Shown piece after piece: positions 16,968 through 26,545 of a stretch of DNA of 64,000 nt (position 1 is the first letter of the stretch; every line of letters begins with the position of its first letter). The stretch is from CAVYWD01 sp963772225 (GTDB lineage: Bacteria; Myxococcota; Myxococcia; Myxococcales; UBA5297): NCBI GenBank assembly GCA_963772225.1, contig CAVYWD010000003.1, positions 372,001 to 436,000 on the forward strand, given 5' to 3'. Position numbers and translations under genes: made by a program. A model generated the notes under the pieces. The model did no database searches, was not told where the DNA came from, and saw nothing but the letters and a program-made list of their open reading frames with translations.

Positions 16968-19900
16968 GCGTACGGGTGAGCACTCCCCGCCGGCAGGCTC
17001 ACGCGATTCACTTGCCCGAAGGGGTCGTAGTCCGCTTCCGCCGTCACCCTCCCCGAGGCATCGAGCATCAAAACCGGCTTGCCAATGTGATCAGTCACCG
17101 GGAAGTAAGCCCCGCATCCCACGTCTTCGCCAATGCGCCCGCAGTCCGTCGTCGAGTCGGACATCCTTCGGCCTGCCCCATCGAGCTTTCCGCGGACCAT
17201 GGCCACAGGGCGCGTACCCAGCCACACGTAGTCGTCCGCCGGGTAGGGACCGGCGATCGCCGTGACGCTCCCAACCCCGACGTCGCTCAGCAGCTCACTC
17301 GCCAACCCATAGAAGTACTCGTCCCTGGCGCCCGTGGGATAGATCTTCGCCCGCCGCCGTCCCAGCGCATCGCGGAAGTACTCATACGCGGCGCCATTCA
17401 CGTTCGCGCTCCGGAAGACCTCATCCGCCGCGACGCTTGCATTGGGCCCATACGCCCAGCTCACCCGATGCGCAGCCTCCCCACTCACGTAGTGGCCCTG
17501 TTCAACTCGGGTCACCCGACCATCGGCATCGTAGCTCCACGTCTCGTCGAGCAAGGTATCGGCGCTGCATGTCTGGTTCGCCAGCCGGTCCAGGAGCGCT
17601 CCGTCTGCGTAGGTCAAGGTCGAGTCGACGCCGTCCTGGTTCAAGCTCACGCGTCGCCCGCGACCATCATAGCCATACGAGCGCGAGGTGAAGGCCCCAC
17701 CCGTCGCGTCCGCATTTCCCGCGGGCCTGGCCGCCCCTGTCAACCGCAGAGCGCCGTCATAGCTGTAGGTCTCGGTCCGAGGCGTGGTTGCCCCCAACAG
17801 GCAAATGTCGATCTGCGCCACCTGGTCCGCCTGCCAGGTGTACGTACGCTGGTAGATATCGCCGCGGTTCGCTCCGGGTGAAAAGGCGCCACTGCCGACC
17901 CGCAGCGCCCGCAGGCGCCCGGTGAGGTCTCCAGCGGCGAAGCTCGGCGCGTCTGCCGTGCAGCCGGCCGGCGGCTGCGACGCATCGTCGCCGAGCATGT
18001 ACTCGACGGCTGCGGCGCTGCCGTTGCCCGAAAGATGCAGTTCATATCCGCGCAATCCGCCGTACGGCTCCCAAAGGATGCTCGAGAGGAGCGGGGTCGG
18101 CGCCTGCCACTGGTTGCCATCGAAGAAGCTGACGTCCACGTGGCTCACGCGGTCGGCCAGAGCTCCGGAGCCGTAGGCGTACTGCACGACACGGCCATAA
18201 GGGTAGGTCACGGAGGCCAGCTGTCCGTTGGCCGTGTAGTCGAAGTGCGTGCTCGGGTTGTTGAAGCCGTCGCCGCCACACTTGCCGTCGCGCGCGCGCA
18301 CCTCATCGACGACTCGCCCGTTCTCGTCATACCGGTACCAGGTGAAACCGAACGAGTCCTGCCGATATCGCAGCCGGCCCATCGTCCTCGAGGCGGTCGC
18401 ATCGAGAGAAACGGTGCAGCCGGACAGGGCAGTCCCATCCTGGTCGTAGCCCTGGCGATAGAGCGCGGTGATCCCCGAGCTCGAGACGCTCTTCTCCTCG
18501 ATTCGGGCGCCCGAGGCCGTCGTAGGCGTAGGCGAGATAGATCTTCGCCTGGCGATGGGCCTCGGTCTCACGGGCGAGCACGTTGCCCTGGGCGTCGTAC
18601 TGGAGGCGAAGGGGGCCTTCAGCAGCAGGCAAGCTCGATTGCACCATCCGGCCGAAGTCATCGTAGGAGTAGAGCATCTCCGGCTGCGCGCAGCTCGCGT
18701 AGTCGTCCGCGCCCGCGCATCCCATCTTGATGGCGGAGGTATTGCCTTGCGCATCGTAAGTGAATACGGATCGCTGACCATCGCCATCCGGCGTCGGGAA
18801 CTGCGTGAAACTGTCGAGCCGATTCATCGGGTCGTAGTGCAGCGCCGAGCACGCTTGCGAGATTGGAGTCCCATTGGCGGCGTCGCTCACCCCGCCGCAG
18901 AGGGCCGGCGCCGCATTGAAGGGCGCCCCGATGCCGGTCAGGTTCCCCGCGCCGTCGTAGGCGCTCATCCCGGTGAAGCTGCCGCTCCCGGTTCCCCAGG
19001 ACTGCCAGGTCGGCCGCCGCTGCGGATCCGCCGAGTGGCCCACCACTCGCCGCTGCTCGGCCTTCGACCCGTCCCAGGTCCAGTAGCTCTCCTGCTTCAT
19101 GGTGCCGTCGGGCCAGTAAGCGTAGATGACCTTCTCGGACCATTGCGAGCCGTCGGCGGACGCGGCCTTGGCGCGCCATTGCAGATTCTTCGACCAGGTG
19201 CCGCCTGTGCACGCGCCCGCCGACGTGCCCTGGCGATAGCAGAAGACGTCGAAGTTGCCGGCCGGATGCTGAATTGCAACGAGCTGGCCATTTTCGTGCG
19301 TCATCTGCGTCGTCAGCCCGCCGATCGTCGCCGAAGCCACCCTGCTCCCGGAATAGGTCCATTGCGGTGGTGACGCCGTTCGCGTCACGCAGCTTCGTCG
19401 CATTGCCCAGCGCGTCGTACTCGTCGAAGAAGCGCTGCAGGCTTGCCGTCCCGCAGCCCGTCGCGCCCCCGCGCACGACCCGCGTCATCGAGCGAAGCTT
19501 GCCTGCCGCATTGGTCTTCTCGGTGGTCGGCCAGTAATCGAGCCGAGTGACGGGGATTTCGGTCCCTGCGTCGACCAGGTCTGCCGCGCAATCGGTGTCG
19601 GAGAAACCCTTCGCCCAGCATGGCCCGTGCGTCTCCACAGTGCGCCCGAGCTCGTCCGCTGCGGCGGCGCCGCACTGCTTGTCGAAGTAGAAGGTCCCCA
19701 GGTATCGCCGCACCTTCGTCCAGGCGCCGCTGGCGGGGTCGCGCACCTGCGTCCAGCCCTGCCGGATGACGCTCGTCAGTCGATTGTTCGCGTCGTAGGC
19801 GTACTGGGTCTTCGCGGCCTGCCCGGCATCTCCGAGGACGCTCGCCATCGTCGATGTGGCGAGGAGCTGCTCCCCGTTCTTTCCGTAGACATAGGTCCGC

Positions 19901-21518
19901 TGTTCACTCTGGAGGGCGCCGGTCCCAGAGGCATCGCTCGCTCCTCGGGCAATGGCGGTGGTCTCCAAGGCGCTCGAAGGAGCCTGGGGCGACGATGGCG
20001 CTGCAACGGTGTACGCAGTCCAGTTGCCTCGCTCGTCTTGCTCGGCGACCTCGTGGGCCGGCATTTGATCCGAGCCGCACTGGTACTGGTAGCGCTTCCC
20101 CGGCGCGGTGCCTTCGGTGCGGTCCTCGCGGAAGGAGAGGACGTCCGGGGCCTGGCTCACCATCGTGGTCTCGGAGAAGGACTCGACCGAGGTCCCGGTG
20201 CCGTCTCCGCTCAGCGCGTTGAGATCGGTGAGGCGAGAGACGACGGCGTTCGAGCAGCACTGGGAGTCCGACAGGCACGTTCCGGCCGGAAGCGGGGGAG
20301 GGGTGAAGGTCAGGTTCTCGTTCTCCCCGAACGACGCGATGGCGTGCGCGCTGGAGTCGTACTGGTGGTGAACCTCTGCCGTCCCGCCGACGCTCTTGAC
20401 GAAGTCCGTGTCCGAGTAGCCGTAGGCGAGCGTTTGATCCGGCATCACCACCTGAGCGACGAGGCCCGGCCGCTCGGTGCCCCCGCTGTCGACCGCGTAC
20501 GAATAGGTGGCGAGGGCCGTCTCGGCGCCGCTCGCTTTGTCCTTCGCGGTGACGCTCGCGATCACGCACTCCGTCTCGCCGGTCGCGCGCTGAAGAGCCT
20601 TGTAGTGGAAGGAGAGCGCCGCGCCGGCCGCGTCGGCCGCGGTCGAGAGGTACGGCGCGCCGGGCGTGGAGCCGTCAGTCCCGGCGGGGCAGCCATCGAC
20701 CGCCGGCTGCGCGTAGGAGAGACGCGCCGCGGGCGACCCGTCTTTGGAATAGATGTCGGTGAGGAAGTAGAAGGAGCCGGAAGCGGCGTTGTAGCGTGCG
20801 TTGTAGAGGAGTCGGCTCCCGTCCGCCTGGATGAGCACGAAGCCGGAGCCAGTCCACTGGAGCCGCTCTCTCGCCGCGCGGCTCGTAGGCCCGTTTTGGC
20901 TCCACGTTCCGGCGGCGGTATTCGTGCAGAGGTTCTGGCCAATGTCGAGCATCTGGCCGTCGCTCGTCCGCACGTACTGCACGCACTGAGGCGAAGCGCC
21001 AGACAGCACCACCATGCTGTAGAAGCTGTGCCAGGTCCGCAGCGATGCCGGGTCGCTCGGGCTCGCGCCGAAGGGCCGCGGCGCGCTCGCCTCGGCCATC
21101 CCGCGGGAGGCTCCCAGGCGGCATCGCGCGACATATAAGTGTGCGAGAACTCGAGGGGCGCCGCTGCGCCTTCTATCTTGGCGTCCACGTTTCGTTCGTA
21201 AGTGGAGCCACTCGCGAGCACGACGGGGTCGCCGCCGCAGGTCTGCCCTTGCCCTGGAGGGCTTTCGCTGCCATCGGGCCCAGTCGGGTTCGGGCAGCCT
21301 GTCGTGGATCTCGTGCAGATCCCGGTAAAGCACGCCAGTGACATATGACATACGCCGAGGCACTCTGTCTCTGTGGCGTAGTAGGTCTTGGTGCAATTGC
21401 ACCAGAAGCAATCGGCGACCGCGGGTGCGGCCCCGAGACCGACCAGACCGAGAGCGGCCCAGGCCATGAAGCGTCGCGCCCATCGCGCGAAAGAGCGAAG
21501 TCGCAGCCATCGAGACAT
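16952..21518 (-). pseudogene. Rhs/YD-repeat secreted protein, broken by three frameshifts and lacking its C-terminal tip
   Basis: The gene starts at ATG 21518 (GGAGGGG upstream) with a signal peptide ending near GLVGLGAAPAVADC and a Cys-rich stretch. PVVLASGSTYERNVDAKIEG opens the Rhs core; YD-type repeats follow (YAYDANNRLTSV, FTYDAQGNTSAI, LYSYDDFGRMV, YSYDGALRLTG, SYGYDGRGRRVSLNQDG, EYFRDALGRRRAK). The reading frame changes near 21103 (one base lost), 19362 (one base gained) and 18507 (one base gained). The protein would be about 1,520 residues. It ends at DYDPFGQVNRVSLPAGSAHP YASASV, inside the region that normally continues to the core-closing motif, so both closure and toxin tip are absent. 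The stop overlaps the truncated ADP-ribosylglycohydrolase. Secreted Rhs proteins carry variable toxins; this one has lost its payload. Confidence 0.85.
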
Positions 21519-21553
21519 GGCGATACCCCTCCGGGTTGAGGCGGTGATGAGAA

Positions 21554-21928
21554 TCACGGAGCGGCCGGCAGGCAATACCGGGCACTCTCGAGCGGATGAA
21601 TCTGAACGCAGGTCCACTGTGCTGGGCATTGCTCGGCGCAATCGCACTTCAGCGAGCAAAGCCAACCAGCCTCGGGATCTGGACTGGTGTGGAGGCAGAT
21701 GGCGGAGGCGCACGAAGGGGCGCCGTACTGCTTGCAGTCGGCGCCGGTCGCCAAAGTGCCTGCTCCGGCATCAAATGGCGATTCGAACCGATGCTCGGAG
21801 AGCACTGCGGCTTCGACTGGGCCGGCATCTGGAACGGGCTGGGCCGGCGGCGTCGAATGGCAATTGCAGTCGATTCCTGCCAGGGCACCTGCGATGCAGC
21901 CGGCCCAAAACAGACTCTTGAATCGCAT
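21554..21928 (-). CDS. Secreted cysteine-rich protein upstream of Rhs
   Basis: A 124-residue protein with an N-terminal hydrophobic signal (SLFWAGCIAGALAGIDC) and about eleven cysteines, including DCNCHS, DCKQYGAPSC, CSLKCDCAEQC and TCVQIHP. No clean lipobox is visible (the cysteine after GID is not preceded by a canonical motif). It ends 35 bases before the Rhs start on the same strand, so the two were probably co-transcribed. The Rhs N-terminus is also Cys-rich, and the pair may interact in the envelope. No family recognised. Confidence 0.6.
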   Translation of the reverse strand: MRFKSLFWAGCIAGALAGIDCNCHSTPPAQPVPDAGPVEAAVLSEHRFESPFDAGAGTLATGADCKQYGAPSCASAICLHTSPDPEAGWLCSLKCDCAEQCPAQWTCVQIHPLESARYCLPAAP

Positions 21929-22520
21929 AGTCCTCCCTCCCCTTGGCGAGCAAGATGGGCGCCGAGCTCGCAGGCCCCGCCGCTCATCTCTGCGGCGAGA
22001 CGATATGCTTCATCCAGATCCTGCGCTGGATGGCAATCTCAGCAGATCCTTCCCCAAACTACACAAGGCCGCAGACGCCAATGTTGGATAGCAGAGGCTG
22101 TCTGTGTCCGCCAAACGACTCGGCGTCCTGCTTTTCTGTTGTGTCGGATCGGTCTTCAGATCTCACAGATCGGGTGCTCTCCTGGCAGGGGCGGCTCCCC
22201 CGAGCCCGACTCGCGAGCCCCGCGATCCAAGTGGAACGTTCTGCCCAGTTCGGCCCACCCGCCCACTCGCAAGACCGCTCTAAACGTGTCACCCTCGGCC
22301 TGCCGCGGCCGCGCACCAACCCCGACGACGGCGTCGCCTGCAACCTCGCGGGCAAGGGCGTCGCCCGGCCCGACAGCGTGCGCACCGCCTTGATGCTCGC
22401 GGCGCGGCTCTCGGCGAATCGCGGATAAAGACATCCGCCAGCGACCGCCGCCTTAGAAGGCATGCTTGCACGGGTCGGTGGCATAAATGCCGTGTGCGTA
22501 CGAGGCAATCCGAGCAGGTC
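21929..22520. other. Intergenic stretch without a recognisable gene
   Basis: Several open frames cross this region but none has an RBS, a signal sequence or any family resemblance. Base composition is slightly less GC-rich than the flanks in 21990-22170. I see no repeat or hairpin of note. It separates the Rhs locus from the helicase locus. Confidence 0.5.
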
Positions 22521-23573
22521 TCACGCTCGGCGCCGCGCGCGACACGCGGGGCACGCCAAACGCCCCTCGGACCTGGGCGCGCAGCTCTCGCACAGCAGGT
22601 GAAGCGCGTCGTCGCAAGCCGCGGGTCTCTCCGCCGGCGAGCCGCATCCGTCGCAGGCGGGCGGAACCAGCCTCCGCGTCGCGCCGTCGTACTCCACTTC
22701 CACCTCTCGCGCCGCCTTTCGGCGCCGCAGCCTGAGCGCCATCCGATGGACGGGCGCCTCGACCACGAGGAGCGCGACCGGCCGGACCTCCAGCTTCATC
22801 ACATACCGTGCGGACAGGGCCTCGAGCTTCGCCGCGCGCTCGCGCTCGATCACCTGGCGCTTCTCCCCGATGTCCGCGCCGCCGGTGCGCCCACGCGCGA
22901 CCCGGTTCTCGAGCTCGGCGAGGAGATCGGCGAAGTACCCCTCCAGCCTTTCTCGGTCGCGCTCGAACCTGCGCTGCATACTCTCTCGAAATCCGGCGGA
23001 GACCTGCACCGCGCGGTTCGCGCAGACGCCGAGGCAAGCGCGCGCGCCGGAGAGGACCTGCTCCGGCGCGGGCAACTCCAGCTTGGCCTGCTCGAGCGTG
23101 CCCGCCACCGCGTCCTCGAAGCCCTCGAGCGCGCCGCCCGACCGCAGGGAGATTGCCCCGGAGCAGAGCCCCTCTCTGCGCTCGTCGCCGTGAAGGATGA
23201 ACGCCGCGTGGGCGACGGCGCGGAGCGCGGGCATCGCGGTCGGCTCGCCCACTTCGAAGACCCCGTTTCGAAACACGAGCGCCTGCGCCGCGGCGCGCGC
23301 CAGGCTCGAGCGCGCGGGCGCGAGCGCCGCCCGCGCGGTGACGAACGGAACGCCGCCGGCAGCAAGGGCCAGGAGGCGCTCGAGCAGCGAGCTCCCGAAG
23401 CCCACGGCGTGTCCCTGGGGGGAAGGGCTGTCGGAGAGGAGCACGTGCTCGGCCAGGTCGAGCTGGGACGCGAGCTCACGCGGGAGGACCGCCTCGAGCG
23501 CTTCCCCAGAGGCGTCCACCAGCGCGCCGCGGCGGGAAAGGAGCCGCGCGGCGAACTCCAGGGGCCGGCTCAT
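22521..23573 (-). CDS. Helicase-partner protein with coiled coil and C-terminal zinc ribbon
   Basis: A 350-residue protein whose ATG overlaps the stop of the SNF2 helicase gene (ATGA at 23570-23573), so it is translationally coupled to it. Residues 1-190 are a mixed alpha/beta region; about 195-260 are strongly charged and helical (SMQRRFERDRERLEGYFADL, EKRQVIERERAAKLEALSAR), a likely coiled coil. The C-terminal 60 residues hold three or four Cys pairs (CDGCGSPAERPAACDD, LLCESCAPRS, LACPACRARR), a treble-clef or zinc-ribbon fold. I do not recognise a named family; such partners of RapA-like helicases occur as conserved uncharacterised proteins. Binding of nucleic acid or regulation of the helicase is inferred. 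Confidence 0.75.
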   Translation of the reverse strand: MSRPLEFAARLLSRRGALVDASGEALEAVLPRELASQLDLAEHVLLSDSPSPQGHAVGFGSSLLERLLALAAGGVPFVTARAALAPARSSLARAAAQALVFRNGVFEVGEPTAMPALRAVAHAAFILHGDERREGLCSGAISLRSGGALEGFEDAVAGTLEQAKLELPAPEQVLSGARACLGVCANRAVQVSAGFRESMQRRFERDRERLEGYFADLLAELENRVARGRTGGADIGEKRQVIERERAAKLEALSARYVMKLEVRPVALLVVEAPVHRMALRLRRRKAAREVEVEYDGATRRLVPPACDGCGSPAERPAACDDALHLLCESCAPRSEGRLACPACRARRRA

Positions 23574-25330
23574 GTCTCGAAGTCCCTGCGGAAGAGCGCC
23601 TCGTCGAAGGCCTTGACCTTGTCGTATTGCCCGCGCGCGGCGGCGAGCTCGTCGGCCAGCCCGTCGAATCCCTGGGCCACCTCCGCCTCCGTCCGCGAGC
23701 GCTCGAAGATTTCGAAGATCCGCTCGTCGAACTCCTTTTCGTCGAGGGCGCGCCCGAGGATCAAGTCCACCTCGCCGATCACCAGCTCGAAAAGGTGGAT
23801 GCGCCGGTCGAGCACGTCGAGGATGCGCTCCTCGGCGCTGCCGCGGGCGCAGAGGCTGAAGACCCGGACCTCGCGCGTCTGCCCGATGCGGTGCAGCCGG
23901 CCGATCCGCTGCTCGATCTTCATGGGATTCCACGGCAGGTCGTAGTTGACGAGCACGTTGGCGAACTGGAGGTTGCGCCCCTCGCCGCCGACGTCGGTCG
24001 CGAGCATCACCGAGACCTCGTCGCGCAGCCGCTCCACCGCGCGGTCCTTCTCCGGGCCGCTCATGCCGCCGTGGAAGCTCGAGTGCGCGACGCCTTCGGA
24101 CTCGAGGGCGCGGGAGAGCGCGTCGAGGGTCGCGCGGAAGCGGGTGAAGACCACCGCCTTGCTCCCGGGCGAGAAGGAGCCGAGCGCGCGGACGAGCTCG
24201 AGCAGCTTCACGAGCTTGCGCGACTTGGCCCGCGAGGCGGCGCGCGCCGCCTCCGCCACGCCGGACGCGATCTTCCCGCCCAGGCCGCTGTCGAGTCGCC
24301 CCACCGTCTCGAGCACCGCGTCGGCGCTCGACCCGGCCTCCTCGAGCAGGGTGCGCAGCGAGAGGCGGGAGCCCTTGCCGGCCTCTGCGGAGGCGCGGAC
24401 AGCGGAGAGGACCGCCTGGTACAGGGCGGTCTCCTCGGCCGAGGGCTCGACGACGACGGTCTGCGCGAAACGGGGCGGCAGCTCGATGCCTCGGCCCGCG
24501 AGAGCCCGGGTGTTGCGGATCATGACCTCGCCCAAGAGCCCCCGGAGCCGCTCGCGGTTGCGCGGCGAGAAGGGGTCGCCCTTCTCGACAAACATTTTCT
24601 TGAAGGCCGCGGGCGTCGCGAGCTGGCCGGGCTTGAGCAGGGTGACGAGGTTGTAGAGCTCCTCGAGATCGTTCTCGACGGGGGTCGCGGTGAGCAGCAG
24701 GAGAAAACGGCTCTTGATGGAGTCGAGGAGCTTGTAGCCGGCGGTGGTGCGGTTCTTGACGTGGTGCGCCTCGTCCACGACGACGAGGTCCCAGCGCTGA
24801 GCCCGGACGAGCTCGGCGTGCCGCGTCGAGCGAGCCATCTGCAGCGAGGCGACCACGACGCGGGGCTCGGCCCCGCTCGCCCAGGCGGCTTCGGGGCTGC
24901 TGCGAAAGGAAGGGTCCTCGGTGCTCTGCGCCGCGAAGCCGAACTTGTCGGAGAGCTCCGCGCGCCACTGGCCGACGAGCGCGGCGGGGCAGACGATCAG
25001 CGCGGTGCGCGCCATCCCGCGCAGGAGATACTCGCTGACCAGCATGCCCGCCTCGACGGTCTTCCCCAGGCCCACCTCGTCGGCGAGCAGCGCGCGCCCC
25101 CGCAGGGTCCGCAGCACGCGGTGCACCGTCTCCACCTGGTAATCGAGGCGGCGCACGTTTTTCAGCCGCGCGAGGCAGAGGAGCTCGTCGAACTGATCGG
25201 CCAGCTTCAGCCGCCAGCCGTCGAGCGCGAGAGCCACGTCCTCGAGCGTGGAACGAGGGCCGCCCTGCAGGGCGCTCTCGATCGCGTCCGCGGGCGGCTC
25301 CAGCAACGTGAGGGGGAGGGTTTGCTCCAT
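23570..25330 (-). CDS. SNF2/RapA-like superfamily 2 helicase
   Basis: A 586-residue helicase. Motif I ALLADEVGLGKTVEAG, motif Ia ALIVCPAALVGQW, motif II VVVDEAHHVKN, motif III LLLTATPVENDLEELYNL, motif IV region KAVVFTRFRATLDALSRAL, motif V ATDVGGEGRNLQFANVLVNY and motif VI QRIGRLHRIGQTREVRVF are all present. The order and the GEGRNLQ motif place it with RapA/HepA-like translocases, which remodel stalled RNA polymerase or other nucleoprotein complexes; it lacks the long N-terminal domain of RapA. ATG at 25330 is chosen because the frame upstream belongs to a copied fragment of another gene. The coupled downstream partner suggests a two-subunit machine. Confidence 0.9.
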   Translation of the reverse strand: MEQTLPLTLLEPPADAIESALQGGPRSTLEDVALALDGWRLKLADQFDELLCLARLKNVRRLDYQVETVHRVLRTLRGRALLADEVGLGKTVEAGMLVSEYLLRGMARTALIVCPAALVGQWRAELSDKFGFAAQSTEDPSFRSSPEAAWASGAEPRVVVASLQMARSTRHAELVRAQRWDLVVVDEAHHVKNRTTAGYKLLDSIKSRFLLLLTATPVENDLEELYNLVTLLKPGQLATPAAFKKMFVEKGDPFSPRNRERLRGLLGEVMIRNTRALAGRGIELPPRFAQTVVVEPSAEETALYQAVLSAVRASAEAGKGSRLSLRTLLEEAGSSADAVLETVGRLDSGLGGKIASGVAEAARAASRAKSRKLVKLLELVRALGSFSPGSKAVVFTRFRATLDALSRALESEGVAHSSFHGGMSGPEKDRAVERLRDEVSVMLATDVGGEGRNLQFANVLVNYDLPWNPMKIEQRIGRLHRIGQTREVRVFSLCARGSAEERILDVLDRRIHLFELVIGEVDLILGRALDEKEFDERIFEIFERSRTEAEVAQGFDGLADELAAARGQYDKVKAFDEALFRRDFET

Positions 25331-25380
25331 GGGCGGTCTCGCGGGGCATCTTCGCCCAAGGCAGAGCCGGCGGGGAAGAA

Positions 25381-25634
25381 GCTCTTCTTGCCCTTGGGGT
25401 GCGTCTCTTGGGCGCTCGCCGGCTCGACCCCGCCGAAGACGCGGCGCATCGCCTCCTCGGGCGAGAGCCACTGCTCCTTGAGCGTCCGCGCCACCACCGC
25501 CGCCGGCAGGAAGCGGTTCATCGTCTGCTCGGTGCAGCCGTAGGGGTAGTCCACCAGGTTGGGCAGGGCGTCGTGCAGGGTCACCGCGTGGCTGGGCGAG
25601 ACCCGCACCGTGAAGGAGGTCGAGCCGGGCCGGC
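25381..25634 (-). pseudogene. 254-bp fragment copied from the alpha-2-macroglobulin gene (thioester region)
   Basis: This segment aligns without gaps to 29612-29865 inside the alpha-2-macroglobulin gene on the same strand, at a constant offset of 4,231 bases; I count about 18 differences, roughly 93% identity. It encodes RRPGSTSFTVRVSPSHAVTL, DYPYGCTEQTMNRFLPAAVV and RRVFGGVEPASAQETHPKGK, including the thioester motif. It has no start, no flanking domain and both ends are abrupt, so it is a gene fragment, lying between the helicase and the RNA ligase. Confidence 0.88.
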
Positions 25635-25822
25635 GCGCAAGTTGGAAAAGAAAACACAGGCACCGGTCCCTGCCCACCGGTCCGCCGACGAGCATGGGCG
25701 ACCGCTCGGCCAAAATCCACGGGGCGGTCTCTCGGCGCTCGCCGAGCCCGTCCTCGCTGCGTGCTCGGCAGCGCCCGGAGAGAGCGGAATGTACGGCCTC
25801 GGGGCCTTCGAATCGGTGCTCC

Positions 25823-26545
25823 TCATACCCAATCTCCTGCGTCCATCCCGTCAAGCTGATTCGACGCGAGGTGTCGCTTCGACCAATGGGCGCCGATGGT
25901 CTGCACGAATTCGGGGCGCACGAGCTTGGCGCGCTCCAGCAGTCGCCCTTCCTGCTCGCGGCGGAGGTAAAGGCCTTCGGCCGGGCTCTCGCTGAGCGCC
26001 GACTGCTGAAGCAGCGCCTTCAATCTCTCAAGGTCGAACCGCCCGCGGCCGACCTCCGGGACCACGGCAAGTCCCAGCCGTCGCACCAGTTCGTTGCGAC
26101 GCTCAACGCTCCAGAACTCACCTCGCGCCCGGTCATAGACGTCGAACGCGAGGAACCAGTCAGGCAGCCGCGTGTAGCGCACGCTGTGCCTGGCGTAGCA
26201 CCACTCCCCGAACAGCATCAGGCGCGGCTCGAGCGCCTCGGCGAGCGCATAGCGCCGCGTCGCGAGCCAATGCCGCAGCGGTTTCCATTGCCCAGCCAGA
26301 GCGTCCAGGTCGAGGTACTGCCCGCGGCTCTGCGCTCGCAACGCTCGGTCCTGGCCGACGGAGAACCCGAGGTTGGTGCCGTCGACCTTCTCCTCCACAA
26401 CGATGTCGCCGGCCAGGAATGTGCGCGCTTCGGCAAGCGCAAGGACCTTGTCGTCGCGCGGCTTTCCGCTCCCGAGCCAGGCGATGTGCGGCGTGTGCGG
26501 AAAGCGGAAGAAGTCGATGACGTTCGTGTCGATGACGACGGTCAT
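25823..26545 (-). CDS. ATP-dependent RNA ligase family protein (DRB0094/Rnl5-like)
   Basis: A 240-residue nucleotidyltransferase. Residues 10-50 hold the family N-terminus (DFFRFPHTPHIAWLG, RDDKVLALAEARTFL). Motif I is VVEEKVDGTNLGFSV with K53 the expected adenylated lysine. Motif III/IIIa is MLFGEWCYARHSVRYTRLPD and FLAFDVYDRA, motif IV is AEGLYLRREQEG and motif V is ERAKLVRPEF. Enzymes of this family seal nicks with a 3'-OH/5'-phosphate RNA end. It lacks a separate C-terminal domain. Its ATG at 26545 overlaps the stop of the ATPase gene (ATGA), so the two are made together. RNA repair or end-modification coupled to the ATPase is inferred. Confidence 0.85.
   Translation of the reverse strand: MTVVIDTNVIDFFRFPHTPHIAWLGSGKPRDDKVLALAEARTFLAGDIVVEEKVDGTNLGFSVGQDRALRAQSRGQYLDLDALAGQWKPLRHWLATRRYALAEALEPRLMLFGEWCYARHSVRYTRLPDWFLAFDVYDRARGEFWSVERRNELVRRLGLAVVPEVGRGRFDLERLKALLQQSALSESPAEGLYLRREQEGRLLERAKLVRPEFVQTIGAHWSKRHLASNQLDGMDAGDWV

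Noticed and set aside
22521..25330. DISARM or BREX defence system
   Set aside because: An SNF2 helicase is present but no DrmA/DrmB, methyltransferase, PglZ or BrxC-like gene accompanies it.
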